Part shown: piece by piece, positions 8,558 to 16,872 of the stretch
How positions within the stretch are numbered: position 1 is the first letter of the stretch
How the letters are laid out: every line of letters starts with the position of its first letter
DNA from: Eubacterium callanderi
GTDB lineage: Bacteria > Bacillota > Clostridia > Eubacteriales > Eubacteriaceae
Assembly (NCBI RefSeq): GCF_900142645.1
Contig: NZ_FRBP01000013.1
Span: 84,144 to 148,143, forward strand
Direction of reading: 5' to 3'
DNA length: 64,000 nucleotides
The notes under the pieces: generated by a model
What the model was told of the DNA's origin: nothing
Seen by the model: only the letters and a program-made list of their open reading frames with translations
The model's database searches: none
Translations under genes and position numbers: made by a program

Positions 8558-8682
8558 GAATGATTTAAGACACCTTAACCGGTATGGATGCTGATGTGAG
8601 CAGGCCGGAAATATGAAACAGCTTTCAGAGGTGTTAAAGTGAATGCAGAAAAGGCGCCATGTGCTGAACGGAGGAGAACACC

Positions 8683-10809
8683 TTGAACGATAATGAAAAA
8701 ATTATTTTAATAGCAGATGATATTGAGCTGAACAGAGCGATCATTGCTGAGATTTTCAATAAAAACTACCGGATAATAGAGGTCGAAAACGGAAGGAAGG
8801 TGCTGGACGCCATTGCTGTACACGGCCGTGCCATTAAAATGGTGCTTTTAGATATTATCATGCCGGAAATGGATGGTTATGAGGTTTTACAGGCTATGGC
8901 TGGGAATGGATGGCTGAAGCAGATACCAGTGATCATTATCACTTCGGACTCATCGGAAAAGGCTGCATTGCGGTGCTATAATCTGGGAGTTTCTGATATG
9001 GTCAAGAAGCCCTTTAATCCAGAAATAGTAAGACGGCGTGTGGAAAATGTCATTGAGCTTTACGCGCATAAATTTGACCTTGAAACTATGATTAAAAAGC
9101 AAATTACAACCATGGAGGAACAGGAAGCCCGTTTAAACCAGGCCAATAGTTTTGTCATTGATGCCTTAAGCACAGTTATTGAGTTCAGGAGTGGCGAGTC
9201 CGGACAGCATATCCAGCGTATGCGTGGTCTCACGCGTTATTTAACCAATAATCTGGTCCACCTGTATCCGGAGTATGATATGGAACCAGCCATGGTAGAG
9301 GCCGTAGCCAGTGCGGCGACGATGCATGATATCGGGAAAATTGCCATACCAGATTCTGTCCTGCTAAAGCCCGGCAAATTAACCGATAAAGAATTTGAAG
9401 TAATGAAGACCCATACCATAAGGGGCTGTGAGATTCTTGAAACGCTGGACTATACCCAGGATGAGGATTATTTTAAACTGTGTTATGAAATCTGTCGTTA
9501 TCATCATGAAAGATGGGATGGCAAAGGGTATCCTGAAGGCCTGCGGGAAGACGAAATTCCCATATGGGCACAGATTGTTTCATTGGCAGATGTTTATGAT
9601 GCCCTGACCAGTGAAAGGGTTTATAAGCCACCTTACAGTCATGAACAGGCAGTGACGATGATTTTAAACGGAGAGTGCGGTGTTTTTAACCCTAAGCTGA
9701 TAGCATGCTTTAAGGAATGTGTTAACCATATTCGCGATAATCTGGATGAAAATACAGAGAAAACCGCAGGGGAGGGATTGGTACCGTATCGTCCGTCCTC
9801 CCATGTCAAGCCGCTCAGGCTGACGGATATTGAAGAGATGGATACCATTTCTGAACGTGTGATGTGGCTTTTGGAGGTTGAACAGGAAAAATATCGGGTC
9901 CTGTCTGAAATGTCAGGTGAGATTATTTTTGATTATAATCTTTTAAGTGACCGTATCGAATTTTCAGAAAAGGCCAGTGATATATTTGGTATGGACACTC
10001 AAATCGAACATTTTATAAAACGGATACAGGAAAGTGGGTTTATAGAGCAGGAACAGTTTAAAGAATTAATCGACAGCATTAAAAAAATTACACCAGAGCA
10101 GCCTTTTTTTCGTCAGGAACTGCGGCTTAAATTGAAAGATAGCAGTTATGAATGGTATGACCTGTATGCCAACGCTATTTTTGACAGTGATATGGGGCGT
10201 TGTATCAGCATTTTGGGTAAGATTACCAACATACATGAGCGTAAAAAACGCAGTGATCTGTTATATCAGCAGGCAAATACGGACCCATTGACAGGCCTTT
10301 TTAATCGGAATGCTCTAAATGAGCATATCTATGCGGTTCTGGCAGATCCAGTACTAAAAAATGCGGCAGTCATGATCATTGATCTGGATAATTTTAAGGC
10401 TGTAAATGACAATTTTGGACATTTATACGGCGATGGGGTATTGAAGGAGATCAGCAGAGAAATTCGAGAGAGAGTAAGGGAGACAGATATAATAGGACGC
10501 ATTGGAGGAGATGAATTTGTGGTTTTTATGGAGAATTACGGAGATGAAAGTGTACTGGAAAAAAGAGCCGAGGCTTTCTGCCGTGCTCTGAGAAAACGCT
10601 ACGAGGAAGATGATGTCGAATGCGCTATATCCGGGAGTATTGGAATCGCATGTTTTCCAAGAGACGGAAAGACATATGATGAATTACTCGTCAAAGCTGA
10701 TCAGGCACTATATTATATTAAAAAAGAACATAAAAACGATTATGCGTTTTATCGTGACGAGATTCGCCAGACCCATTTTCATTCTGTTTTATCAGAAGTA
10801 GATGCGTAG
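8683..10809 (+). CDS. Response regulator with HD-GYP and GGDEF domains (c-di-GMP turnover)
   Basis: A 708-residue cytoplasmic protein. Residues 5-125 form a receiver domain with phospho-acceptor D57 (LLDIIMPEMDGYE) and K109. An HD-GYP phosphodiesterase follows, with H215-D216 in MHDIGKIAIPD, H274-H275, and GYP at 282-284. A PAS-like sensor covers about residues 400-520. A C-terminal GGDEF domain has an intact GGDEF motif (608-612) and an RETD inhibitory site five residues before it. Both the c-di-GMP-degrading and c-di-GMP-making sites look intact. The start is TTG at 8683 with GGAGGAG seven bases upstream. A two-component input is expected, but no histidine kinase gene is adjacent. Confidence 0.9.
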   Translation: MNDNEKIILIADDIELNRAIIAEIFNKNYRIIEVENGRKVLDAIAVHGRAIKMVLLDIIMPEMDGYEVLQAMAGNGWLKQIPVIIITSDSSEKAALRCYNLGVSDMVKKPFNPEIVRRRVENVIELYAHKFDLETMIKKQITTMEEQEARLNQANSFVIDALSTVIEFRSGESGQHIQRMRGLTRYLTNNLVHLYPEYDMEPAMVEAVASAATMHDIGKIAIPDSVLLKPGKLTDKEFEVMKTHTIRGCEILETLDYTQDEDYFKLCYEICRYHHERWDGKGYPEGLREDEIPIWAQIVSLADVYDALTSERVYKPPYSHEQAVTMILNGECGVFNPKLIACFKECVNHIRDNLDENTEKTAGEGLVPYRPSSHVKPLRLTDIEEMDTISERVMWLLEVEQEKYRVLSEMSGEIIFDYNLLSDRIEFSEKASDIFGMDTQIEHFIKRIQESGFIEQEQFKELIDSIKKITPEQPFFRQELRLKLKDSSYEWYDLYANAIFDSDMGRCISILGKITNIHERKKRSDLLYQQANTDPLTGLFNRNALNEHIYAVLADPVLKNAAVMIIDLDNFKAVNDNFGHLYGDGVLKEISREIRERVRETDIIGRIGGDEFVVFMENYGDESVLEKRAEAFCRALRKRYEEDDVECAISGSIGIACFPRDGKTYDELLVKADQALYYIKKEHKNDYAFYRDEIRQTHFHSVLSEVDA

Positions 10810-10822
10810 GAGGATGAAAGAC

Positions 10823-10850
10823 AAAAAAGAACGGTAAGCCGTTCTTTTTT
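10823..10850. terminator. Strong bidirectional terminator
   Basis: AAAAAAGAACGG (10823-10834), loop TAAG, then CCGTTCTTTTTT (10839-10850): a perfect 12-bp stem with A- and T-runs, just after the GGDEF gene. Confidence 0.88.
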
Positions 10851-10924
10851 TGATGCTTTTGATTCTATGGCATTGCTGGATTTTGAAAATAAAGTATGTT
10901 AGAATGAAAAAAAGGAGGAGTTCT

Positions 10925-12376
10925 ATGGCAGCAGAAAAAAGTCAACAGCGGATGATATATCATTTTCTTTTAAGACAGATCAAGATGGGCAACTATAAGA
11001 GCGGTGACCATTTTCCAACGGTTAAGGAGATCGCCGGTCATTTTAATGTATCCTACTGTCCGGCACAGATAGCCCTGAAAACATTGGAAAAGGATGGCTA
11101 TGTCCGGCTGAGTAAGGGAAGAACAGCAGAAATAATATGGCAGCCGGATGAAAAGACTGAAGAAGCGCTGGACTTTGAAGAGCGCAGAGAGGTGCTAAGG
11201 GACCTTTATGAAGGCCTCTGCCACCTTTCACCCTTATTCAGGCTGCAGGGATTAAGTCTGATGGACAAGGAACAGCTTGCTGAACTGGAACAGTTGCTTG
11301 CCAGTGATCAGGAGCCGCTGCTGTTCAGTTTATATAAGGGATTCGAAGATTCTTTAAAGCCTATGAAAAATCAGATGCTAATGTATTTATTTACGGATAT
11401 TGATGCTTTTGTGGGAACTGCGCTCGTGGACCGGATGAAACGTGTTAATGATGGACAGGGCGACAGGGCTCTGGAAAAAGTGAGGAAATATTTACTTAAT
11501 GCTATCCGCTGTATTAAAAAACAGGAATATAAAAACAGCTTTGAGCAGCTTTTAGAATTAAGCGGGTATTTTAAAGATTTTTTTGATTTTGACCAGAAGG
11601 AGATCTGCCAGAAGAGAGAGGCTGAAGCTTTTTCCTGGGAACCTCAGAAGGGACGTAAGCGGTACTGTGATGATATCGCAATTGATCTGATCTGTAAAAT
11701 TAACCAAGGCGTATATCCGGTAGACAGCTATTTGCCACAGGGCAGACTATTGGCGGATATCTATCACGTATCGCCCATTACCATGCGCCGAACCATTAAT
11801 ATTTTAAATGAATTGGGCGTAGCTAAAAATATCAATGGCATTGGGACAAAAGTGATCTTTCCGGGCGATCAAACTATTTTATATAAAATGAAGGATATGA
11901 CAATGGACAGAAATCTGATTCAGTTTTTAGAAGCCCTGCAGATTTTAGCCATCACCGGTGAATCTGTCGTATTTCATACCTTTCCATTCTTTAACGAGGC
12001 CGCCATTAAGAAAATCAGAGGAGCCTTAAAATTAAAAGGTGATGAGCGGTCAAAGGTACAGACCTTTGCGGCCTGTTTACAGGCTATTGTCCACTGCGCG
12101 CCATTTGCGGCCATAAGGGAGATATACAGTAAGCTGACCCTTATGACATTAAAGGGCAGTGTTCTGCGGCTGGAGAGCACTGGAGATGAAGGCATTGCAT
12201 GGTGGCCGGAAATGGCTGAACAGTTTGAAAACAGCCTTGATAATAAAGACGCGGCCTTGTTTTCCAAAACGCTTTTTGATTTGTTCCACAGGAGTTTCTG
12301 CTCGACCCGGGAGACATTGTGTGAAATTGGCGTTAAACAGGCAGCTTCAGTTGCCGTTCCGCTTATTTTCAACTAG
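10925..12376 (+). CDS. Transcriptional regulator with two GntR-like winged-helix domains
   Basis: A 483-residue protein. The first GntR-type winged helix is at residues 5-70 (SGDHFPTVKEIAGHFNVS, then LEKDGYVRLSKGR). The second is at about residues 245-312 (PQGRLLADIYHVSPITMRR, then LNELGVAKNINGIGTKV). The remaining segments are helical and match no sugar- or acid-binding domain that I recognise. A single GntR reader normally dimerises, so two in one chain is unusual. The start is ATG 10925, seven bases after GGAGGAG; the frame stays open further upstream to 10850 but overlaps a terminator there. Targets are unknown; the glutaminase gene converges on it. Confidence 0.75.
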   Translation: MAAEKSQQRMIYHFLLRQIKMGNYKSGDHFPTVKEIAGHFNVSYCPAQIALKTLEKDGYVRLSKGRTAEIIWQPDEKTEEALDFEERREVLRDLYEGLCHLSPLFRLQGLSLMDKEQLAELEQLLASDQEPLLFSLYKGFEDSLKPMKNQMLMYLFTDIDAFVGTALVDRMKRVNDGQGDRALEKVRKYLLNAIRCIKKQEYKNSFEQLLELSGYFKDFFDFDQKEICQKREAEAFSWEPQKGRKRYCDDIAIDLICKINQGVYPVDSYLPQGRLLADIYHVSPITMRRTINILNELGVAKNINGIGTKVIFPGDQTILYKMKDMTMDRNLIQFLEALQILAITGESVVFHTFPFFNEAAIKKIRGALKLKGDERSKVQTFAACLQAIVHCAPFAAIREIYSKLTLMTLKGSVLRLESTGDEGIAWWPEMAEQFENSLDNKDAALFSKTLFDLFHRSFCSTRETLCEIGVKQAASVAVPLIFN

Positions 12377-12407
12377 GAAAAAGAGATCCATGGTATTTTA
12401 TGGCTGC

Positions 12408-13349
12408 TTACCGGTAAAGTGAAAGATCGAGCGCGTCTGATATAAAACGCATGGCTTTTTGCCCTCGAACACTGTTGCCAATCGGGTCAAGCCTGGGACT
12501 GAAAGCAGAGAGCGCCAGCTGTCCGGGCACTACCGCCAGCAGGCCTCCACCTACACCGCTTTTCCCAGGAAGCCCTACGGTATAGGCGAAATCGCCGGAA
12601 GCACCATAGAGACCTTCCATGGTCATCTCGGCAAAAATATGAGGTAAAAATTCAGGATTTATTATGGCTTTTCCAGTGATTGGATTTACACCGCCATTGG
12701 CTAGTGTAGAACCCATAACCGCCAGATCCTTACAGGTTATGGCGATAGAGCATTGCTTTGTATAAATATCGCAGGTGGTATCTGGATCGTCATAAAGCGT
12801 GCCGTAGCTTGACATGAGCCAGGCAATGCCTTTATTATGACTGTTGGTGGCAGCTTCGGAGGTATATACAGCGTCCATCACTTCGAGGCTGTGGCCGGCA
12901 AACTGACTGTAACCATCCAGAATTTTCTGCCATTTTTCATCGGCATTGGCGGCTGGCAGCAGGCTGACAGTGGCCATAGCGCCAGCGTTTACCAGTGGTG
13001 AAAGCGGCTTGCCCCGGTGCAGCTCCAGTGCCATTACAGAGTTAAAGGGAAGTCCTGTCGGGTCTGCGCCTACCTTTTTTAACATTTCTTGAGCGCCGAC
13101 AGCTTCCATGACAAGCGCCATGGAAAAGACCTTGGAGATGGATTCAATGGCAAAAGGATAGCTGCTGTCGCCTGTCTCAAGGACTGTGCCATCTGCTGTT
13201 ACAGCGGTCAGCCCAAACAGATTTGATGGAACCTTTGCCAGAGCAGGAATATAGGAAGCGTTGGCGCCAGACTGATCACTTTCTGCGGTGCTGTGAGCCT
13301 GCTTGAGAACAGCTTCAAGTTTCTTAGTATCAATAATGTTTTTCTGCAT
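12408..13349 (-). CDS. glsA: Glutaminase, serine-dependent beta-lactamase-fold type
   Basis: A 313-residue protein of the GlsA family, which hydrolyses L-glutamine to glutamate and ammonia in the cytoplasm. The nucleophile motif S70-I-S-K73 (ESISKVF) is present. So are MALELHRGKPLSPLVNAGAM, the YTSEAATNSHNKGIAWLM stretch and a C-terminal LPGKSGVGGGLLAVVPG loop. Length and motif order are normal for the family. It is monocistronic, convergent with the regulator gene on its 3' side. Roles in acid resistance or nitrogen supply are known for homologues; nothing here decides between them. Confidence 0.93.
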   Translation of the reverse strand: MQKNIIDTKKLEAVLKQAHSTAESDQSGANASYIPALAKVPSNLFGLTAVTADGTVLETGDSSYPFAIESISKVFSMALVMEAVGAQEMLKKVGADPTGLPFNSVMALELHRGKPLSPLVNAGAMATVSLLPAANADEKWQKILDGYSQFAGHSLEVMDAVYTSEAATNSHNKGIAWLMSSYGTLYDDPDTTCDIYTKQCSIAITCKDLAVMGSTLANGGVNPITGKAIINPEFLPHIFAEMTMEGLYGASGDFAYTVGLPGKSGVGGGLLAVVPGQLALSAFSPRLDPIGNSVRGQKAMRFISDALDLSLYR

Positions 13350-13502
13350 GATTTAAACCTCACTTTCTAAGATGCTATATACCCACACGATTCAAAAAAG
13401 AAAAGGAAGATAAAATGTTTATATTTCAGGAAAAGGGTATCTATTAAAAAGAGCATACAACCTCTTACTTAAAAATTTTACTCTCCCCAAATTTTCCCTG
13501 AG

Positions 13503-13539
13503 CAGGTTCTGGAACAAAGTATCCGGAACCTGTTTTTTT
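13503..13539 (+). terminator. Orphan plus-strand terminator
   Basis: CAGGTTCTGGA (13503-13513) pairs with TCCGGAACCTG (13522-13532), with one G-T pair, and seven T follow. No plus-strand gene precedes it: the only upstream reading frame is a 10-codon ORF (13415-13447) with a weak AAGGAAG. It may end a small RNA transcribed from the 13350-13500 gap. Confidence 0.6.
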
Positions 13540-13558
13540 ATACGCTGATGCATAATAA

Positions 13559-13580
13559 AAAAGCCCCGTACGGGGCTTTT
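13559..13580. terminator. Terminator of the copA-csoR operon
   Basis: A perfect palindrome AAAAGCCCCG-TA-CGGGGCTTTT lies directly after the csoR stop on the minus strand, flanked by A and T stretches on both sides. Confidence 0.85.
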
Positions 13581-13582
13581 AA

Positions 13583-13858
13583 CTATTTGTAGTATTTATC
13601 CAGAATAGTAATGATTTCCTCAATCTTAATATTACGGTCTTCCTTGCTGCCATTTTCAAAGGCATCCGTTACACAGTGATGCATATGCTGTTCGAGAATC
13701 TGCAGGTTGGCCTTCTTCAGAAGGGCCTGCACTGCCAGTACCTGTTTAGAGATATCAATGCAATAGCGGCCTTCCTCAAGCATTTTAATAATACCGTCCA
13801 TCTGACCTCTGGCCGTTTTTAAAAGATTGAGCTCCTTGGTGCGGTCAATGCCTTCCAT
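13583..13858 (-). CDS. csoR: CsoR-type copper-sensing repressor
   Basis: A 91-residue all-helical repressor of the DUF156 family. It carries the Cu(I)-binding set: Cys in GRYCIDISKQ, then His and Cys spaced HxxxC in EQHMHHCV. Apo-CsoR binds the operator; Cu(I) releases it. The start is taken at 13858 (MEGIDRTKEL), five bases after the copA stop codon. No clear ribosome site is seen, so it is probably translationally coupled. A longer open frame to 13936 overlaps copA and lacks support. The likely operator is upstream of copA at 16477-16497. Confidence 0.88.
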   Translation of the reverse strand: MEGIDRTKELNLLKTARGQMDGIIKMLEEGRYCIDISKQVLAVQALLKKANLQILEQHMHHCVTDAFENGSKEDRNIKIEEIITILDKYYK

Positions 13859-13862
13859 GGTT

Positions 13863-14075
13863 TTACTCGGTAATGACAGAGGCCGGGTAGCCTGCTTCAT
13901 CCAGTGCATCACACAGCATTTTGTCGGTAACAGCATCTGTTACATCCATGGTAGCTTGAGCGTCTTCCAGAGAAACCTGAACATTTGAAACGCCATCAAT
14001 GGCGTTCAAGGTGTCTTCAACGCGTTTTACGCAGTGCTTGCAGCTCATGTCATTTACGTGCAATTTTTTAGTCAT
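13863..14075 (-). other. copZ: Internal in-frame start able to make a free CopZ-like chaperone
   Basis: Inside the 3' end of copA an ATG (14075) follows AAGAAGGA at six bases, a better ribosome site than many real starts here. Translation from it gives a 70-residue protein (MTKKLHVNDMSCKHCVKRVE...) with the size, fold pattern and CxxC of the copper chaperone CopZ. The preceding codons read like a former intergenic spacer. So copZ was probably a separate gene whose frame joined copA when the copA stop was lost, and it may still be made alone. Confidence 0.6.
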
Positions 14076-16457
14076 ATTTGTTCCTTCTTTCTGTGATTCC
14101 GTTACCGAATCACTGGTATTAAATTGATTATTGACAACCGTCACATCAGTATGGGCAGACGGCAGGTCATTCACAGGAATAAATTTGGGCTTAAAGCCTT
14201 TCAGAGAAAGTGCGTTCAGCACAACGGATACAGAGCTCAAGCTCATGGCCGCTGCGGCAAACATTGGGTTCAGCTTGAGGCCAAAGGGGAGGTAAAGAAT
14301 CCCAGCGGCCAATGGAATGCCAATGGTGTTGTAAATAAAAGCCCAGAACAGGTTTTGCTTGATATTTCGAATCGTCGCTTTGCTCAGTTGTATCGCTGCT
14401 ACGATCTGTAAAAGATCATTCTGCATAAGGATAACATCAGCAGACTCAATGGCCACATCGGTTCCGTTGCCGATGGCAATACCGATATCGCTTTGTGCCA
14501 GGGCAGGAGCATCATTGATGCCGTCTCCGACCATAATCACCTGTTTGCCTTCAGTCTGAAGTTTTTTAATCAGGTCAGCCTTTTCCTCTGGCAGAACGTT
14601 AGCGATAACGTGATCAATATTGATTTTTGAGCCGATGGCCCGGGCAGTCCGTTCATTGTCACCTGTCAGCATATACACCTGAGTACCCATAGCCTTGAGC
14701 TGAGCGATGGCATTGGCTGAATTTTCTTTAAGCGTATCGGCAACGGCGATTATGCCAATCAGTTCACTGCCCTCGCCAATAAAAAGAGGTGTTTTGCCAG
14801 CGTCAGAAAGCGTATTGTAAAGCTCGGTCTGTGTACTCGGATCAATTCCGGAGCCTTTCATGAGCTTTTGGTTGCCGATGGTAATAAAACGGGTATCCAC
14901 AGTACCCTCAACGCCGAGGCCGGGAATCGCATTGAAGTCGGACACATCCCGCAGCGCAATACCCCGCCCATTGGCGCCCTCCACAATGGCTTCACTAAGC
15001 GGATGTTCGGATTTGGCTTCGATGGAAGCAACCAGCTGAAGCAGTGTTTCTTCATCTGTATTACCTAAAGGGACAATATCTGTGATGGATGGTTTGCCAA
15101 TGGTGATGGTGCCGGTTTTATCAAAAACAACGGCATCCGCTTTTCCAAGGGTTTCAAGGGCAGGACCATTTTTAAAAAGAATGCCCTGCTCAGCACCTTT
15201 TCCGGTGCCTACCATAATGGCTGTCGGCGTTGCCAGGCCAAGAGCACAGGGACATGAGATAACAAGCACTGAAATCCCCATGGACAGGGCAAAGGAGAAT
15301 TCATAGCCAAGAAGGAGCCAGACGATAAAGGATAAGGCTGCAATGCCCATAACAGCCGGTACAAAATAACGGCTGATCTGGTCGGCAATCTTGGCGATCG
15401 GGGCTTTAGAGGACTGAGCCTCTTCTACCAGATGGATAATCTTGCTGAGTGTGGTATCGTCACCGATTTTTGTGGCACGAAACTTAAAAGCACCGGTTTT
15501 GTTAATACTGCCACAGATAACGTGGTCGCCGGTTTCCTTTTCCACTGGAATACTTTCGCCGGTAAGCAATGACTCATCCACGCTGGAATGGCCGGAAATA
15601 ATCTCACCATCCACTGGAATACGGTCGCCGGGTTTAATGACGACTGTGTCGCCCAGGCGCACATCATCAATGGGAATTTCGACTTCTGAATTGCCGCGTT
15701 CTACGAGAGCGGTATCCGGCGCCAGGGCAATGAGCTTTTCAATGGCCTGCGAGGTTTTTCCTTTAGCGCGTGCTTCCATATATTTTCCCAGGGTGATAAG
15801 GGTTAAGATAACTGCGGTCCCTTCAAAATAAATCTCGTGGGCAAAGTGATGCACCATGGTCATATCACCGTAAGAGTAGCCCCAAGCCAACTGGTACAAT
15901 ACATAAATACCGTAGAGGAAAGAAGCGCTGGTGCCAACGGCTACCAGAGAGTCCATATTTGGAATGCGTTTCCAGAGGGCTTTGAAACCATCTTTGTAAA
16001 AATGTGCGCCCATATAAACAACAGGCAGGGTTAAAAGCATCTGAGTAATTGTGTTGACCAGGCGGTTCATATCACCGTCCAAAAAAGCAGGAATGGGCAG
16101 CCCTACCATGGGGCCCATAGAGAGATAGAATAAAGGAATGGTGAAAACCAATGAAATTATGAGCCGGGTCTGAAGCTCTTTCATTTGCTTTTGGGCATTT
16201 TCACCGGCGGTGTTCCTGACAGTGCTTTTACCGGACGCAGAAGCTTCCTGCTCGGGCACCGCGCCATAACCGATTTTTTCGATGGCGGAAACAATGGCAG
16301 GAGGCTGAACAGAACTGTCATTGTAAGTTACGGTCAGGTTTTCTGTAGCGTAATTAACCACTGCATCCTCAACGCCGTCCATTTTATTTACAGTTCGTTC
16401 GATGGCAGCAGCGCAGGCTGTACAGGACATCCCTTCTATTTTAAAATTTTTCTTCAT
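13863..16457 (-). CDS. copA: Copper-exporting P-type ATPase fused to a C-terminal CopZ-like domain
   Basis: An 864-residue P1B-type ATPase. The N-terminal heavy-metal domain has C12-x2-C15 (GMSCTACAAAIE). The membrane ion site is C402-P-C404. The phosphorylation site is D446 in DKTGT, and the hinge GDGINDAPAL is present. After the last membrane helices a linker of about 35 residues leads to a second metal domain at the very C-terminus (NDMSCKHCVKRVED, about residues 795-864). CopA pumps Cu(I) out of the cytoplasm. The start is 16457, because GGAGG stands seven bases before it; the frame extends to 16478 but that region contains the ribosome site. A C-terminal metal domain is unusual for CopA. 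Confidence 0.93.
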   Translation of the reverse strand: MKKNFKIEGMSCTACAAAIERTVNKMDGVEDAVVNYATENLTVTYNDSSVQPPAIVSAIEKIGYGAVPEQEASASGKSTVRNTAGENAQKQMKELQTRLIISLVFTIPLFYLSMGPMVGLPIPAFLDGDMNRLVNTITQMLLTLPVVYMGAHFYKDGFKALWKRIPNMDSLVAVGTSASFLYGIYVLYQLAWGYSYGDMTMVHHFAHEIYFEGTAVILTLITLGKYMEARAKGKTSQAIEKLIALAPDTALVERGNSEVEIPIDDVRLGDTVVIKPGDRIPVDGEIISGHSSVDESLLTGESIPVEKETGDHVICGSINKTGAFKFRATKIGDDTTLSKIIHLVEEAQSSKAPIAKIADQISRYFVPAVMGIAALSFIVWLLLGYEFSFALSMGISVLVISCPCALGLATPTAIMVGTGKGAEQGILFKNGPALETLGKADAVVFDKTGTITIGKPSITDIVPLGNTDEETLLQLVASIEAKSEHPLSEAIVEGANGRGIALRDVSDFNAIPGLGVEGTVDTRFITIGNQKLMKGSGIDPSTQTELYNTLSDAGKTPLFIGEGSELIGIIAVADTLKENSANAIAQLKAMGTQVYMLTGDNERTARAIGSKINIDHVIANVLPEEKADLIKKLQTEGKQVIMVGDGINDAPALAQSDIGIAIGNGTDVAIESADVILMQNDLLQIVAAIQLSKATIRNIKQNLFWAFIYNTIGIPLAAGILYLPFGLKLNPMFAAAAMSLSSVSVVLNALSLKGFKPKFIPVNDLPSAHTDVTVVNNQFNTSDSVTESQKEGTNMTKKLHVNDMSCKHCVKRVEDTLNAIDGVSNVQVSLEDAQATMDVTDAVTDKMLCDALDEAGYPASVITE

Positions 16458-16476
16458 ATAATAACCTCCAAATGAC

Positions 16477-16532
16477 ACCCCTCATGGGGTGGGGTATGTT
16501 TATATAATATAACAATTTATGAGAATGGTCAA
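16477..16532 (-). promoter_or_regulatory. copA promoter with CsoR operator
   Basis: On the minus strand TTGACC (16527-16532) is 17 bases from TATTAT (16504-16509). At the expected start of transcription lies ACCCC-atga-GGGGT (16477-16490) preceded by ATACCCC (16491-16497). This is the GC-rich inverted repeat typical of CsoR operators in an otherwise AT-rich leader, which supports copper-inducible control by the operon's own CsoR. Confidence 0.78.
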
Positions 16533-16743
16533 GTTCTTTTCAAAAAAATTCTTACCCGATTATGATTAATCTTAACAAAAGCTTTAAAATTCTGCTGTTT
16601 ATTCAAACAATATTGACAGCCCGTTAAGCTGGTTCAGAGTTATAGTTGAATCTCGTGAGCTGTTATAAATTTCAATTTTTTTGATGAAAACGCAAAGCAA
16701 TGCTTAATACTTGTTTATATTTTGTAAAATTTTCAATGAATGT

Positions 16744-16772
16744 TTGACGAACAGGTAAAAAATTGCTATGAT
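16744..16772 (+). promoter_or_regulatory. Promoter of the ricin-lectin gene
   Basis: TTGACG (16744-16749) is 17 bases from TATGAT (16767-16772), about 100 bases before the start codon. The 16558-16743 stretch upstream is AT-rich and shows no gene. Confidence 0.6.
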
Positions 16773-16821
16773 AATACTAAGCTAAAGTAAATCAAAATGC
16801 AGTGTAGAGATATTTTGATAA

Positions 16822-16848
16822 AAACAGTGTAATATTATAATACTGTTT
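16822..16848. promoter_or_regulatory. Inverted repeat in the lectin gene leader
   Basis: AAACAGT (16822-16828) and ACTGTTT (16842-16848) flank a 13-base AT-only core with a G. It lies 24 bases before the start codon and could be an operator or an mRNA hairpin next to the ribosome site. Confidence 0.4.
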
Positions 16849-16872
16849 AAAATGATCAAAGGAGTTGGTAAA

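Noticed and set aside
8289..8594. 101-codon plus-strand frame between the flavoprotein and the c-di-GMP gene
   Set aside because: No ribosome site, AT-rich composition, no recognisable domain, and it spans two copies of a direct repeat.
10873..10905. Possible promoter ahead of the dual-GntR gene
   Set aside because: TTGCTG and TAGAAT are 21 bases apart, too far; the alternative TATGTT is weak.
13859..13936. N-terminal extension of CsoR
   Set aside because: It overlaps copA codons and adds nothing resembling the family; MEGIDRTKEL matches a normal start.
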